DNA from: Streptomyces panaciradicis
GTDB taxonomy: Bacteria > Actinomycetota > Actinomycetes > Streptomycetales > Streptomycetaceae
Direction: 5' to 3'
Assembly: GCF_023516615.1 (NCBI RefSeq)
Contig: NZ_JAMGBF010000137.1
Coordinates: 1 to 35,304 of the forward strand
Length of the DNA stretch: 35,304 nt
In this document: positions 8,402 to 15,402 of the stretch, piece after piece
How the letters are laid out: each line of letters starts with the position of its first letter
Numbering within the stretch: position 1 is the first letter of the stretch
Notes under the pieces: generated by a model
Database searches by the model: none
Told to the model about the DNA's origin: nothing
What the model saw: only the letters and a program-made list of their open reading frames with translations
Translations under genes and position numbers: made by a program

Positions 8402-9223
8402 TCACCTGCCACCACCTCCTCCCAGCACTCCGCCCGCGAGTCCGATCACCACGGGCAGTACGCCGATCGCGATGAACGCGGGCAGGAAGCACAGCCCCAC
8501 CGGCGCGGTCACCATGACCGCCGCCCGCCGGGCCCGGCCCGTCGCGGCACGCGCCCGCTCCGCGCGAACCTCCCCGGCCAGACGGGCCACCGGTCCGGCG
8601 GCCGGCAGCCCGGACACGTCGGCGCGTTCCAGCAACCGGGCCAGGGCACCGGCACCCGGCAGCCCCGCGAGCCTCAGCCAGGCCTCGGAGGGTTCCCCGC
8701 CGAGCCGCACCTCCGCCGCGCCGCGCACCAGCGCGTCCCCGACCGGGCCGCCCAGGGCCTCCCCCACGGCCTGCGCCGCGACCACCGGCCCGGCGCCGGC
8801 CGCGATGCAGGCGGCCAACAGATCCGAGGCGAGGGGAAGTTGTCGTGCCGCCTCGGCAGGGTCGAAGGCTACGGCGGAGACGCTTCCCGCCTGTCTGCGG
8901 CGCCACCACCACAGCCCCGCCGCCGCGACCAGCCCCACCACGCCCCCGGCGAGGCCGCCGACCAGCACCCACCCGGCGCACACGGCCCCCGCCACCGGAC
9001 CCCATCCCCGCAGGGCGGCCCGCACGTCGAGGCGGGGCGCGGCAGACGTCGCCTCCAGGGTGGCCACCAGTCCGGCCAGCCTCCGGCGCACTCTGCGCTC
9101 CCTGCGCACCGACTCCACCCACCGCAGAGCCCACACGCCGACCAGCGCGATCCCCACGATCACCAACAGCCTGTGGATAACCTCTGAACCGAACGCATCC
9201 CCCTCCTCGTGCCAGGTCTTCAC
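8402..9223 (-). CDS. tadC: TadC-like type II secretion F-domain membrane protein (273 aa)
   Basis: An inner-membrane platform protein of the Tad system. It has an N-terminal membrane helix (HRLLVIVGIALVGVWALRWV), a pair of helices near residues 75-105, the T2SSF region (ASDLLAACIAAGAGPVVAAQAVGEALGGPVGDAL), and two C-terminal helices ending in a Gly-rich tail (VVIGLAGGVLGGGGG). GTG 9223 overlaps the tadB stop by 4 bp (GTGA), implying coupled translation. It pairs with TadB to form the platform on which the TadA ATPase acts. Confidence 0.9.
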   Translation of the reverse strand: MKTWHEEGDAFGSEVIHRLLVIVGIALVGVWALRWVESVRRERRVRRRLAGLVATLEATSAAPRLDVRAALRGWGPVAGAVCAGWVLVGGLAGGVVGLVAAAGLWWWRRRQAGSVSAVAFDPAEAARQLPLASDLLAACIAAGAGPVVAAQAVGEALGGPVGDALVRGAAEVRLGGEPSEAWLRLAGLPGAGALARLLERADVSGLPAAGPVARLAGEVRAERARAATGRARRAAVMVTAPVGLCFLPAFIAIGVLPVVIGLAGGVLGGGGGR

Positions 9224-10092
9224 GCCGCCTCAGCTCCCCGCACGATCCGCATCGCCCACCACATCCCCAGGCCCTCCAGCACCCCGCCGACCAGCAGGCA
9301 GCCCAGGCCGGCGCCGGTGTGCAGCAGTACGTGCAGGGGATCGGCGCCCAGGGCGGAACCCAGGCCCAGGCCCAGGACCGGAAGCCCGGCGAGCATCAGC
9401 GCCGTGGACCGGGCGCCCGCCAACTGAGCCTGTAGATCGGCGCGTTGATCCCGCTCCGCCCGCAACGCCGCTTCGAGCCGGTCGAGTCCGGCGGCGAGGC
9501 CGGCTCCCTGGTCCACGGCGACCCGCCAGCACGCGGCGAGCCCCAGCAGTCCCTCGGCTCCCGGCTGCCGCGCCGCGACCGCCAGCGCTCCCGGCACGTC
9601 CCCGCCGAACCGCGCCGCCGCCAGCACCGTCGCCTGCGCGTCCCCGAGCCCGCCGGAGTCACGGGCTGCCTGCAGCAAGGCCTCTCCCGGCTGCCGTCCG
9701 GCCCGCACCTCCCCGGCGAGCGCCCCGCACAGCCCGATCACCGCGCCCTCGCGGTGCTCGCGTGCCCGCCGGTCGCGGCGTGCCAGCCGCATCCGCCTCA
9801 GCAACGGCACTCCGGCCGCCCCCGCGACGACCGGCACCACCGAAGCCCCCGCCACGGCCAGCACCAACCCGGCGGCCAGCGACCACCACTCGACCCCCAA
9901 CCGCCCGCGGAGGCGCCGCAGTTCCCCGGCCGTGACCCGCCACGTCGGCGGTCCCGTCCCCGCCATCCCGCCACCGGCGAGCAACAGTTGCGCCCGCCGC
10001 GCCCCGGAGTGCCGTCCGCCCAGCAGCAGGGCCATCATCCCGACGCACAACACGGCAGCCACCAGAGCGAATCCGCTCGTCCCCCTCACCAT
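9220..10092 (-). CDS. tadB: TadB-like type II secretion F-domain membrane protein (290 aa)
   Basis: The second platform protein of the Tad system. It begins with a membrane helix (GFALVAAVLCVGMMALLLGG), has a second hydrophobic pair near residues 70-95, then the T2SSF domain (GLCGALAGEVRAGRQPGEALLQAARDSGGLGDAQATVLAAA) and closing helices around GLPVLGLGLGSALGADPLHVLL. GGGAG lies upstream of ATG 10092, though a GTG three bases later is also possible. Unlike the other Tad genes it is separated from its upstream neighbour: 377 bp of repeats lie between it and tadA. Confidence 0.9.
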   Translation of the reverse strand: MVRGTSGFALVAAVLCVGMMALLLGGRHSGARRAQLLLAGGGMAGTGPPTWRVTAGELRRLRGRLGVEWWSLAAGLVLAVAGASVVPVVAGAAGVPLLRRMRLARRDRRAREHREGAVIGLCGALAGEVRAGRQPGEALLQAARDSGGLGDAQATVLAAARFGGDVPGALAVAARQPGAEGLLGLAACWRVAVDQGAGLAAGLDRLEAALRAERDQRADLQAQLAGARSTALMLAGLPVLGLGLGSALGADPLHVLLHTGAGLGCLLVGGVLEGLGMWWAMRIVRGAEAA

Positions 10093-10101
10093 GCCGCCCC
10101 G

Positions 10102-10433
10102 CTCCCGTCCTCGTTCACGCCCGTCCGCATCACCACGTCCGCCCTCTCTCGCCCTCGTCCTCGCCCGTCCGCATCACCACGTCCGCCCTCTCTCGCCCTC
10201 GTCCTCGCCCGTCCGCATCACCACGTCCGCCCTCTCTCGCCCTCGTCCTCGCCCGTCCGCATCACCACGTCCGCCCTCTCTCGCCCTCGTCCTCGCCCGT
10301 CCGCATCACCACGTCCGCCCTCTCTCGCCCTCGTCCTCGCCCGTCCGCATCACCACGTCCTCCCACTCCCGTCCTCGTTCACGACCTCGTCCACCCCCAT
10401 CACCACGCCCTCCCGTTCCCGTCCTCGCCCCCG
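10102..10433. repeat. 44-bp tandem array between tadA and tadB
   Basis: Five 44-bp copies start at 10122, 10166, 10210, 10254 and 10298, followed by a partial sixth at 10342. The 18-mer at 10102-10119 recurs at 10366-10383, exactly 264 bp (6 x 44) later, so both flanks are diverged members of the same array. Pyrimidine-rich on the plus strand. Since 44 is not a multiple of three, the array runs through all frames and is not a protein repeat. The gap 10093-10469 contains nothing else that I can identify. It is transcribed within the Tad operon unless a promoter or terminator hides here. Confidence 0.95.
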
Positions 10434-10469
10434 CCCTCCCCCTCACCCGCTCGACCGCCCTCCCGGCCG

Positions 10470-11612
10470 TCAGAGCAACTCCCGCAGCCGCGGCCACCCC
10501 CGCTCGCGCACGAACGCCTCCGGGCCCCACCGCAGCGCCGGCACCGTCCGCACCAGCCCCGAGCCGTCTCGTTCCAGGACGTGCACCTCGGCGATGCGCC
10601 GTCGGCCGGTCCGGTCCCGCACGAGGTGCAGGACCACCGACAGCGCGGCCGCCAACTGGCTGTGCAGCGCGGCCCGGTCGAGTCCGGCCGCCGTGCCGAG
10701 GGCCTCCAGCCGGGCGGGCACGTCGCCGGCGGCGTTCGCGTGGACGGTGCCGCAGCCGCCCTCGTGCCCGGTGTTCAACGCGGCCAGCAGATGCACCACT
10801 TCGGGGCCGCGCACCTCCCCCACGACCAGCCGGTCCGGGCGCATCCGCAGTGCCTGCCGCACCAGGTCCTGGAGGGTGACCAGCCCCGCGCCCTCCTGGT
10901 TGGCGGGTCTGGTCTCCAGCCGTACGACGTGCGGATGGTCCGGCCTGAGCTCGGCCGAGTCCTCGGCGAGCACGATCCGCTCACCGGGCCCGACGAGCCC
11001 CAGCAGGGCGCTCAGCAGCGTCGTCTTGCCGCTTCCTGTGCCGCCGCTGACGAGGAAGGACAGCCGCGCCTCGACCAGGGCCCGCAGCACACGCTCCCCG
11101 CCCGGGGGCACCGTGCCCGCCGCGACCAGCTCGTCCAACGTGAACGCGCGCGGCCGGACCACCCTCAGCGACAGGCAGGCGCAGCCCACGGCCACCGGAG
11201 GCAGCACCGCGTGCAGGCGTGTGCCGTCGGGCAGGCGGGCGTCGACCCACGGCCGGGCGTCGTCGAGGCGCCGCCCGGCCACCGCGGCCAGCCGCTGCGC
11301 CAGCCGCCGTACGGCCGCGGGGTCGGCGAAGGTGACCGAGGTCAGTTCCAGTCCGCCGCCCCGGTCCACCCAGACCCGGTCGGGGGCCGACACCAGGACG
11401 TCGGTCACCGACGGATCGGCGAGCAGCGGCTCCAGCGGCCCACTGCCGATCAGTTCGGAGCGCAGCCGCTCGGCCGCCCCGAGGACCTCGGCGTCCCCGA
11501 GGACCCGCCCCTGCTCCCGCAGGGCCTGCGCCACGCGTGCGGGCGTCGGCTCGGCCCCGCTCTCGACCAGCCACTGCCGTACGCCGTCCAGCAGCCCCGG
11601 TGCGGCGGTCAT
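10470..11612 (-). CDS. tadA: TadA/CpaF-type secretion ATPase (380 aa)
   Basis: The hexameric ATPase that drives pilus or pseudopilus assembly. Visible are the N-terminal domain (residues 40-150, with DPSVTDVLVSAPDRVWVDR), Walker A (SGGTGSGKTTLLSALLGL, near 189-206), the Asp box (LAEDSAELRP), Walker B/His box region (RMRPDRLVVGEVRGPEVVHLL, NTGHEGGCGTVHAN). Length is normal for the actinobacterial TadA-family ATPase. The ATG at 11612 overlaps the ssd stop by 4 bp (ATGA). A longer upstream extension of the same frame exists but lies entirely antisense-like over ssd and is not coding. Confidence 0.93.
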   Translation of the reverse strand: MTAAPGLLDGVRQWLVESGAEPTPARVAQALREQGRVLGDAEVLGAAERLRSELIGSGPLEPLLADPSVTDVLVSAPDRVWVDRGGGLELTSVTFADPAAVRRLAQRLAAVAGRRLDDARPWVDARLPDGTRLHAVLPPVAVGCACLSLRVVRPRAFTLDELVAAGTVPPGGERVLRALVEARLSFLVSGGTGSGKTTLLSALLGLVGPGERIVLAEDSAELRPDHPHVVRLETRPANQEGAGLVTLQDLVRQALRMRPDRLVVGEVRGPEVVHLLAALNTGHEGGCGTVHANAAGDVPARLEALGTAAGLDRAALHSQLAAALSVVLHLVRDRTGRRRIAEVHVLERDGSGLVRTVPALRWGPEAFVRERGWPRLRELL

Positions 11613-12712
11613 GCCGCACCCGCCTCGGCCAGCGCCCGCTCCCAGAACTGGCGGCAGAACCGGGCGAGGGGCCCGCGCCCGCCCGCGCCGGGCGGTGTCC
11701 TGCCCTCGCCGTGGCGCACCAGGCCGGCCTCGACCGGTACCTCGCCGGCCAGGGGCAGGCCGAGCAGCCGGGCCACCTCGCGGTCGTCGAGTCCGGGCGC
11801 GTACGGTCCGCGGACCGCCACGCGCAGGTCGCGCAGGACCATTCCGGCCGCGGAGGCCACCCGTCCGGCCGCGGCGACCGCGCGCAGTTCCGCCGGTACG
11901 ACCAGTAGCCCGAGGTCGAGCTGGGAAAGTGCCTCGGCGACTCCGTCGTCGACGCGGCGCGGGAGGTCGACGACGACCGTCCCGCCGCGGCGCCGGGCCG
12001 CGGCGAGCACCGCCCGCATGGCCTGTGCCGGGATGGCCACGCAGTCGCCGCGGTCCCAGCTGAGCACCCGCAGGGAGTGCAGGCGCGGCAGCGACTCCTC
12101 CAGCGCGCCGCCGCCGACACGGCCGCGGGAGGCGGCGAAGGCGGGCCAGCGCAGGCCCTCCGCGGTCTCGCCGCCGAGGAGTACGTCGAGTCCGCCGCCG
12201 AGCGGATCGGCGTCCACGAGCAGGGTGCGCAGCCCCTGGTGCGCGGAGGTGACGGCGAGGGCGCACGCGAGCGTGGACGCTCCGGCCCCGCCGCGGCCGC
12301 CGATGACGCCCACGGTGAGGGCGGGTCTGCCGACCCCCTCGGCGACGTCGGCGATGCGGTCGACGAGCCACTGCTCGCCGTCGGGCAGCATCAGCACGTG
12401 GTCGGCGCCGATCTCGACGGCCCGGCGCCAGACCCCGGAGTCGTCCTGGTCGCGGCCGACCAGCACCACCCCTCGCCGGCGGGCGGCCCCGCGCACTCGT
12501 CGGGCCGCGTCGTCGCCGACCAGGACGAGGGGTGCGGCCTCCCAGCCGCCCGCCCGTTCGGGCACGCGGTGGTGGACCTCCGGTGTGGCGCCGGCCGCGG
12601 CGCACAGCCGCAGCAGGTCGTCCAGCAGGTCGACGTCCTCCGTGACGATCAGTGGACCGGCCTGCCGCCCCGAGGCGGCGGGCGGTGGTTCGTGCGTGAC
12701 GGCTCCGGCCAT
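11609..12712 (-). CDS. ssd: Ssd/CpaE (TadZ)-like protein with degenerate P-loop (367 aa)
   Basis: A MinD/ParA-fold protein that heads the Tad cluster; the mycobacterial homologue Rv3660c is called septum site determining protein. An N-terminal receiver-like region (residues 20-120) precedes the ATPase domain. Its P-loop reads GGRGGAGASTLACALA: the catalytic Lys of GKT/S is replaced by Ala. I recall this substitution as typical of the 'helicase/secretion neighbourhood CpaE-like' family. Further MinD-like pieces are LLVDADPLGGGLDVLLG and VVVDLPRR. ATG 12712 follows GGGGGACGGAG. The probable role is placing the pilus machine at a site in the cell. Orientation and overlap with tadA indicate one operon. 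Confidence 0.88.
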   Translation of the reverse strand: MAGAVTHEPPPAASGRQAGPLIVTEDVDLLDDLLRLCAAAGATPEVHHRVPERAGGWEAAPLVLVGDDAARRVRGAARRRGVVLVGRDQDDSGVWRRAVEIGADHVLMLPDGEQWLVDRIADVAEGVGRPALTVGVIGGRGGAGASTLACALAVTSAHQGLRTLLVDADPLGGGLDVLLGGETAEGLRWPAFAASRGRVGGGALEESLPRLHSLRVLSWDRGDCVAIPAQAMRAVLAAARRRGGTVVVDLPRRVDDGVAEALSQLDLGLLVVPAELRAVAAAGRVASAAGMVLRDLRVAVRGPYAPGLDDREVARLLGLPLAGEVPVEAGLVRHGEGRTPPGAGGRGPLARFCRQFWERALAEAGAA

Positions 12713-13106
12713 GGTCTCCGTCCCCCTTCGCTGCTTCTGTCGCGCAGCCCCTGCGGCCCCGCGATTCCCAAACGTGTGAAGAACCGGTTAGCGGCCTCCA
12801 TATGAACGGCCGACAGAAACCGGCCGAAGCCGCCCGACAAACCGGAACCGGTCATGAACTCGGCCCGAGCGGGACGCGCTGGAATCACGGTGCAGCGATG
12901 CCGGAAATCTTGTGGATCTTGGTCGAAAACTGTGGACAACTCGGCGGTTGTGAATATCGCCGTCACCCATACCGGCGAGTCCGGTACCGATCCCTGCGCG
13001 ACTTCCCCAGCGGAGCGCGACGGCTACCCAGCGTGACAAATCATGGGCATGCAAAAGAGGCGGTCGCGGCCGCCTCGGAACGGCGGTACAACCACCTCGA
13101 CAAGGG
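12713..13106. promoter_or_regulatory. Intergenic region with paired DnaA-box-like 9-mers
   Basis: The part of the ssd/HAD gap outside the small RNA. TGTGGACAA at 12931-12939 is the perfect complement of the Streptomyces DnaA box TTGTCCACA. TGTGGATCT at 12911-12919 is a weaker match exactly 20 bp away in the same orientation. A palindrome AACCGGTT lies at 12782-12789 upstream of ssd. The only open frames are non-coding in composition. Function of the boxes is inferred from sequence only. Confidence 0.5.
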
Positions 13107-13200
13107 AAAAACCCACCCGGACATGCGACGACCCCCGCCGGGGGGGAGAGCGGGGGTCGTCTCCACGGCCGACTCGGGGGGGGAGGAGCCGGACCGGGTT
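13107..13200 (-). ncRNA. 6C: 6C small RNA
   Basis: On the minus strand two consecutive hairpins each carry a C-run in the loop, the hallmark of the 6C RNA family. Hairpin 1 has a 7-bp stem (13192-13186 with 13175-13169, one G-U pair) with eight consecutive Cs in its loop. Hairpin 2 has a perfect 12-bp stem (13161-13150 with 13138-13127) with seven Cs in an 11-nt loop. About 15 nt later comes TTTTT (13111-13107), consistent with a 3' end. The M. tuberculosis 6C RNA (B11) lies between Rv3660c and Rv3661, the homologues of the two genes flanking it here, and also reads with Rv3660c (established, from memory). Exact ends are estimates. Relatives are reported to rise during Streptomyces sporulation. 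Confidence 0.88.
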
Positions 13201-13294
13201 AGCACGGTCGCGAACGATCCGTGACTTCCATGGTGTACCCGAGAGCCCTCTCAGGCAAACCCACGCGCCAACCTTACGCCGAATGGGCTCCCCC

Positions 13295-13300
13295 TATGCT
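13295..13300 (+). promoter_or_regulatory. -10 box of a leaderless promoter for the HAD gene
   Basis: TATGCT (TANNNT) ends 7 bases before GTG 13308, placing the expected transcription start on the start codon. No clear -35 is seen; TTACGC at 13274-13279 is 15 bases upstream. Confidence 0.55.
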
Positions 13301-13307
13301 CGGGGTT

Positions 13308-14129
13308 GTGGAAAACCAGTCGTTGCCCCGCACAGCGGCCTTCTTTGACCTGGACAAGACGGTCATTGCGAAGTCGAGCACGCTCACGTTCGGCAAGTCC
13401 TTCTACCAAGGCGGCCTGATCAACCGCCGCGCCGCCTTGCGCACCGCATATGCCCAGTTCGTGTTCCTCCTGGGCGGCGCCGACCACGACCAGATGGAGC
13501 GCATGCGGGAGTACCTCTCCGCCATGTGCCGCGGCTGGAACGTCCAGCAGGTCAGGGAGATCGTCGCCGAGACCCTGCACGACCTCATCGACCCGATCAT
13601 CTACGACGAGGCGGCCTCCCTCATCGAGGAGCACCACACCGCCGGCCGCGACGTCGTCATCGTGTCGACCTCGGGCGCCGAAGTCGTCGAGCCCATCGGC
13701 GAGTTGCTCGGCGCCGACCGCGTGGTCGCGACCCGCATGATCGTGGGGGACGACGGCTGCTACACGGGCGAGGTGGAGTACTACGCGTACGGCCCCACCA
13801 AGGCGGAGGCGGTCAGGGAACTGGCCGTCTCCGAGGGGTACGACCTGGACCGCTGCTACGCCTACAGCGACTCGGTGACCGACCTGCCGATGCTGCAGTC
13901 GGTGGGCCATCCGCACGCGGTGAACCCGGACCGCGCGCTGCGCCGCGAGGCCCTCGCGCGCGGGTGGCCGATTCTGGACTTCCACCGCCCGGTCCGGCTC
14001 AAGCAGCGGATCCCGTCGTTCTCCGTGCCGCCCCGTCCGGCCCTGGTCGCGGCCGCCGCCATAGGTGCGGCCGCCGCGACCGCCGGCCTCGTCTGGTACG
14101 CGAGCAGACGCCGGACGACCGCCATGTAA
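13308..14129 (+). CDS. HAD-IB family phosphatase with C-terminal membrane anchor (273 aa)
   Basis: A haloacid dehalogenase-superfamily hydrolase of subfamily IB (SerB/CicA-like). Motif I is FFDLDKTVIAKSS, motif II VIVSTSGAEVVEP, the conserved Lys lies in YGPTKAEAV, and motif III/IV is CYAYSDSVTDLPML followed by HAVNPDRALR. The homologue in S. coelicolor is annotated as a morphological differentiation-associated protein, and Rv3661 is the mycobacterial counterpart. The C-terminus has a hydrophobic segment ALVAAAAIGAAAATAGLVWYA followed by Arg residues, so the enzyme is probably tail-anchored with its catalytic domain in the cytoplasm. GTG 13308 is chosen because TATGCT lies 7 bases upstream (leaderless); ATG 13296 falls inside that box and is the alternative. 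Substrate unknown. Confidence 0.9.
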   Translation: MENQSLPRTAAFFDLDKTVIAKSSTLTFGKSFYQGGLINRRAALRTAYAQFVFLLGGADHDQMERMREYLSAMCRGWNVQQVREIVAETLHDLIDPIIYDEAASLIEEHHTAGRDVVIVSTSGAEVVEPIGELLGADRVVATRMIVGDDGCYTGEVEYYAYGPTKAEAVRELAVSEGYDLDRCYAYSDSVTDLPMLQSVGHPHAVNPDRALRREALARGWPILDFHRPVRLKQRIPSFSVPPRPALVAAAAIGAAAATAGLVWYASRRRTTAM

Positions 14130-14476
14130 CCCTTTTGGCCCTGTTTGTGAGTAAAAGTAAAGAAGCGAAGGCAGGGGTTTCGCTTCCTCCGGTCGTGGAG
14201 TACAAAGGGGTTAACGGCCCGCGAGACCAAGGACATCCGCGAGGATCACCTTAATAACGCATTTGGCCCCACGGACCGAGCATGAACACCGGGCACCCAC
14301 GCGACGTCGACCCGTCGATTACGGGCCAGCCGCACCAGGGACGGGCAAAGTTCCCGACCTGATGGGCAACATATCGAGGACGCTTGGTAACCCGGTGGAC
14401 ATGCCAGCGGCGGTACGAATTACTCGTACCGCCGCAACCCTTTTCCGGAAGTCCCGGCGCGGTACCGGCGCCTTTT
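14130..14476. terminator. Convergent intergenic region with a perfect 12-bp terminator hairpin
   Basis: The HAD gene and the Fic-like gene converge on this 347-bp gap. A perfect 12-bp stem (14407-14418 with 14424-14435) around loop ATTAC lies 42 bp from the Fic-like stop and is followed on the plus strand by aacccttttcc, so it could stop transcription from either side. A second hairpin (14162-14169 with 14179-14186, 8 bp) lies just past the HAD stop. I see no gene in the remainder. Confidence 0.75.
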
Positions 14477-15301
14477 CTACGCCGCGCCGCGCTGCAGCGC
14501 CTCGCACACGGCCGTCGACTCCCGGGCCCCCAGTCCGACCGCCTTGCCGCAGTGGGCGATCCAGGCGGCCATGCCGTCCGGGGTGCCGGAGACGTAGCCG
14601 TCCAGCGCCGCCAGATAGGCCGCACGGCCCAGTTCCGCGTGGCCGACCTCGGCGGGGCAGACGGACTTCGGGTCCAGACCGCTGCCCACCAGGACGATGC
14701 GCTCGGCCGTGCGCGCGACGAGGCCGTTGTGCGAGGCGAAGGGGCGCAGCGCGAGGAGCTCGCCGTGCACGACGGCGGCCGTCACCAGGGCGGGCGCGGA
14801 ACTGCCCGCGATGACCAGCTCGGCGAGACCCTCCAGCCGGCCGTGCACCTCGTCGGCGCCCGGCAGCGGCAGCTCGATCAGCGGCTCGTCGACGGGCTCG
14901 CCCGCCAGTCGGGGCCGCCCGACCTCGTCGCCGTTGGTCGCCGCGGCCACCAGGTGCAGCCGGGCCAGCACCCGAAGGGGTGACTGCCGCCAGATGGACA
15001 GCAGCTGCCCGGCCTCGGCGGTGAGCCTGAGCGCCGCGCCCATCACGCGCGCGTCGTCGTCACCGCTGAAGTCGGTCCGGCGTCGCACCTCCTCCAGCGC
15101 CCAGTCCGCGCCGGACAACGCAGCCGAGCCGCGGGCGCCGCGCAGGGCCGCCTCGGAGGTGATCTCGTTGCTGCGGCGCCGCATGACCCGGTGCCCGTAG
15201 ACCCGGTCCACGGCCTTGCGCACGGACTCCACTGACTCGGCCACACCGGGCAGCGAACCCAGGGCGGCGAGCGGATCGGCGGTAGCGCCTGTCGTACTCA
15301 T
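14477..15301 (-). CDS. Degenerate Fic-fold protein (274 aa), often annotated oxidoreductase
   Basis: I read this as a divergent Fic (AMPylator-fold) protein. Around residues 179-197, HGELLALRPFASHNGLVAR lines up with the Fic helix and loop HxFEAxHPFxDGNGRxxR. Here the catalytic His is Arg186, Asp/Glu is Ser, the next Gly is His and the first Arg is Leu, while Asn, Gly and the last Arg remain. Residues 48-72 (ITSEAALRGARGSAALSGADWALEE) recall the (S/T)xxxIEG(N) helix of Fic N-terminal regions. So the fold may persist without adenylyl transfer. The ATG at 15301 has TAGTGT 7 bases upstream, suggesting a leaderless transcript. Related Streptomyces proteins have been labelled oxidoreductase, for which I see no cofactor motif. 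The gene is divergent from the CooC-like gene. Confidence 0.7.
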   Translation of the reverse strand: MSTTGATADPLAALGSLPGVAESVESVRKAVDRVYGHRVMRRRSNEITSEAALRGARGSAALSGADWALEEVRRRTDFSGDDDARVMGAALRLTAEAGQLLSIWRQSPLRVLARLHLVAAATNGDEVGRPRLAGEPVDEPLIELPLPGADEVHGRLEGLAELVIAGSSAPALVTAAVVHGELLALRPFASHNGLVARTAERIVLVGSGLDPKSVCPAEVGHAELGRAAYLAALDGYVSGTPDGMAAWIAHCGKAVGLGARESTAVCEALQRGAA

Positions 15302-15308
15302 GAGTACG

Positions 15309-15314
15309 ACACTA
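15309..15314 (-). promoter_or_regulatory. -10 box of a leaderless promoter for the Fic-like gene
   Basis: TAGTGT on the minus strand ends 7 bases before ATG 15301. Spacing fits transcription starting at the A of the start codon. Confidence 0.5.
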
Positions 15315-15402
15315 GCCACCCCGAGGGCGAACCCCACGAACGAGTGGTCTTCTTCACGCGCGCATGCCACGTACAGCTATCGGCCGACTACTCTTCGTGA
15401 AC

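Noticed and set aside
10102..10433. CRISPR-like array
   Set aside because: The 44-bp units are contiguous with no variable spacers and no cas genes are present. It is a plain tandem repeat.
9445..12063. 872-codon open frame on the plus strand over the Tad genes
   Set aside because: Its composition is Arg/Pro/Ser-rich and it runs antisense through tadB, the 44-bp array, tadA and ssd, all of which have clear domains on the other strand.
10470..12605. 711-codon form of TadA that starts at 12605
   Set aside because: The first 330 codons lie inside ssd in another frame and are Arg-rich. The ATG at 11612 with the ATGA overlap gives a normal-length TadA.
12802..13224. 140-codon open frame on the plus strand in the ssd/HAD gap
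   Set aside because: It runs across the 6C RNA on the other strand, has no recognisable domain, and its composition looks random.
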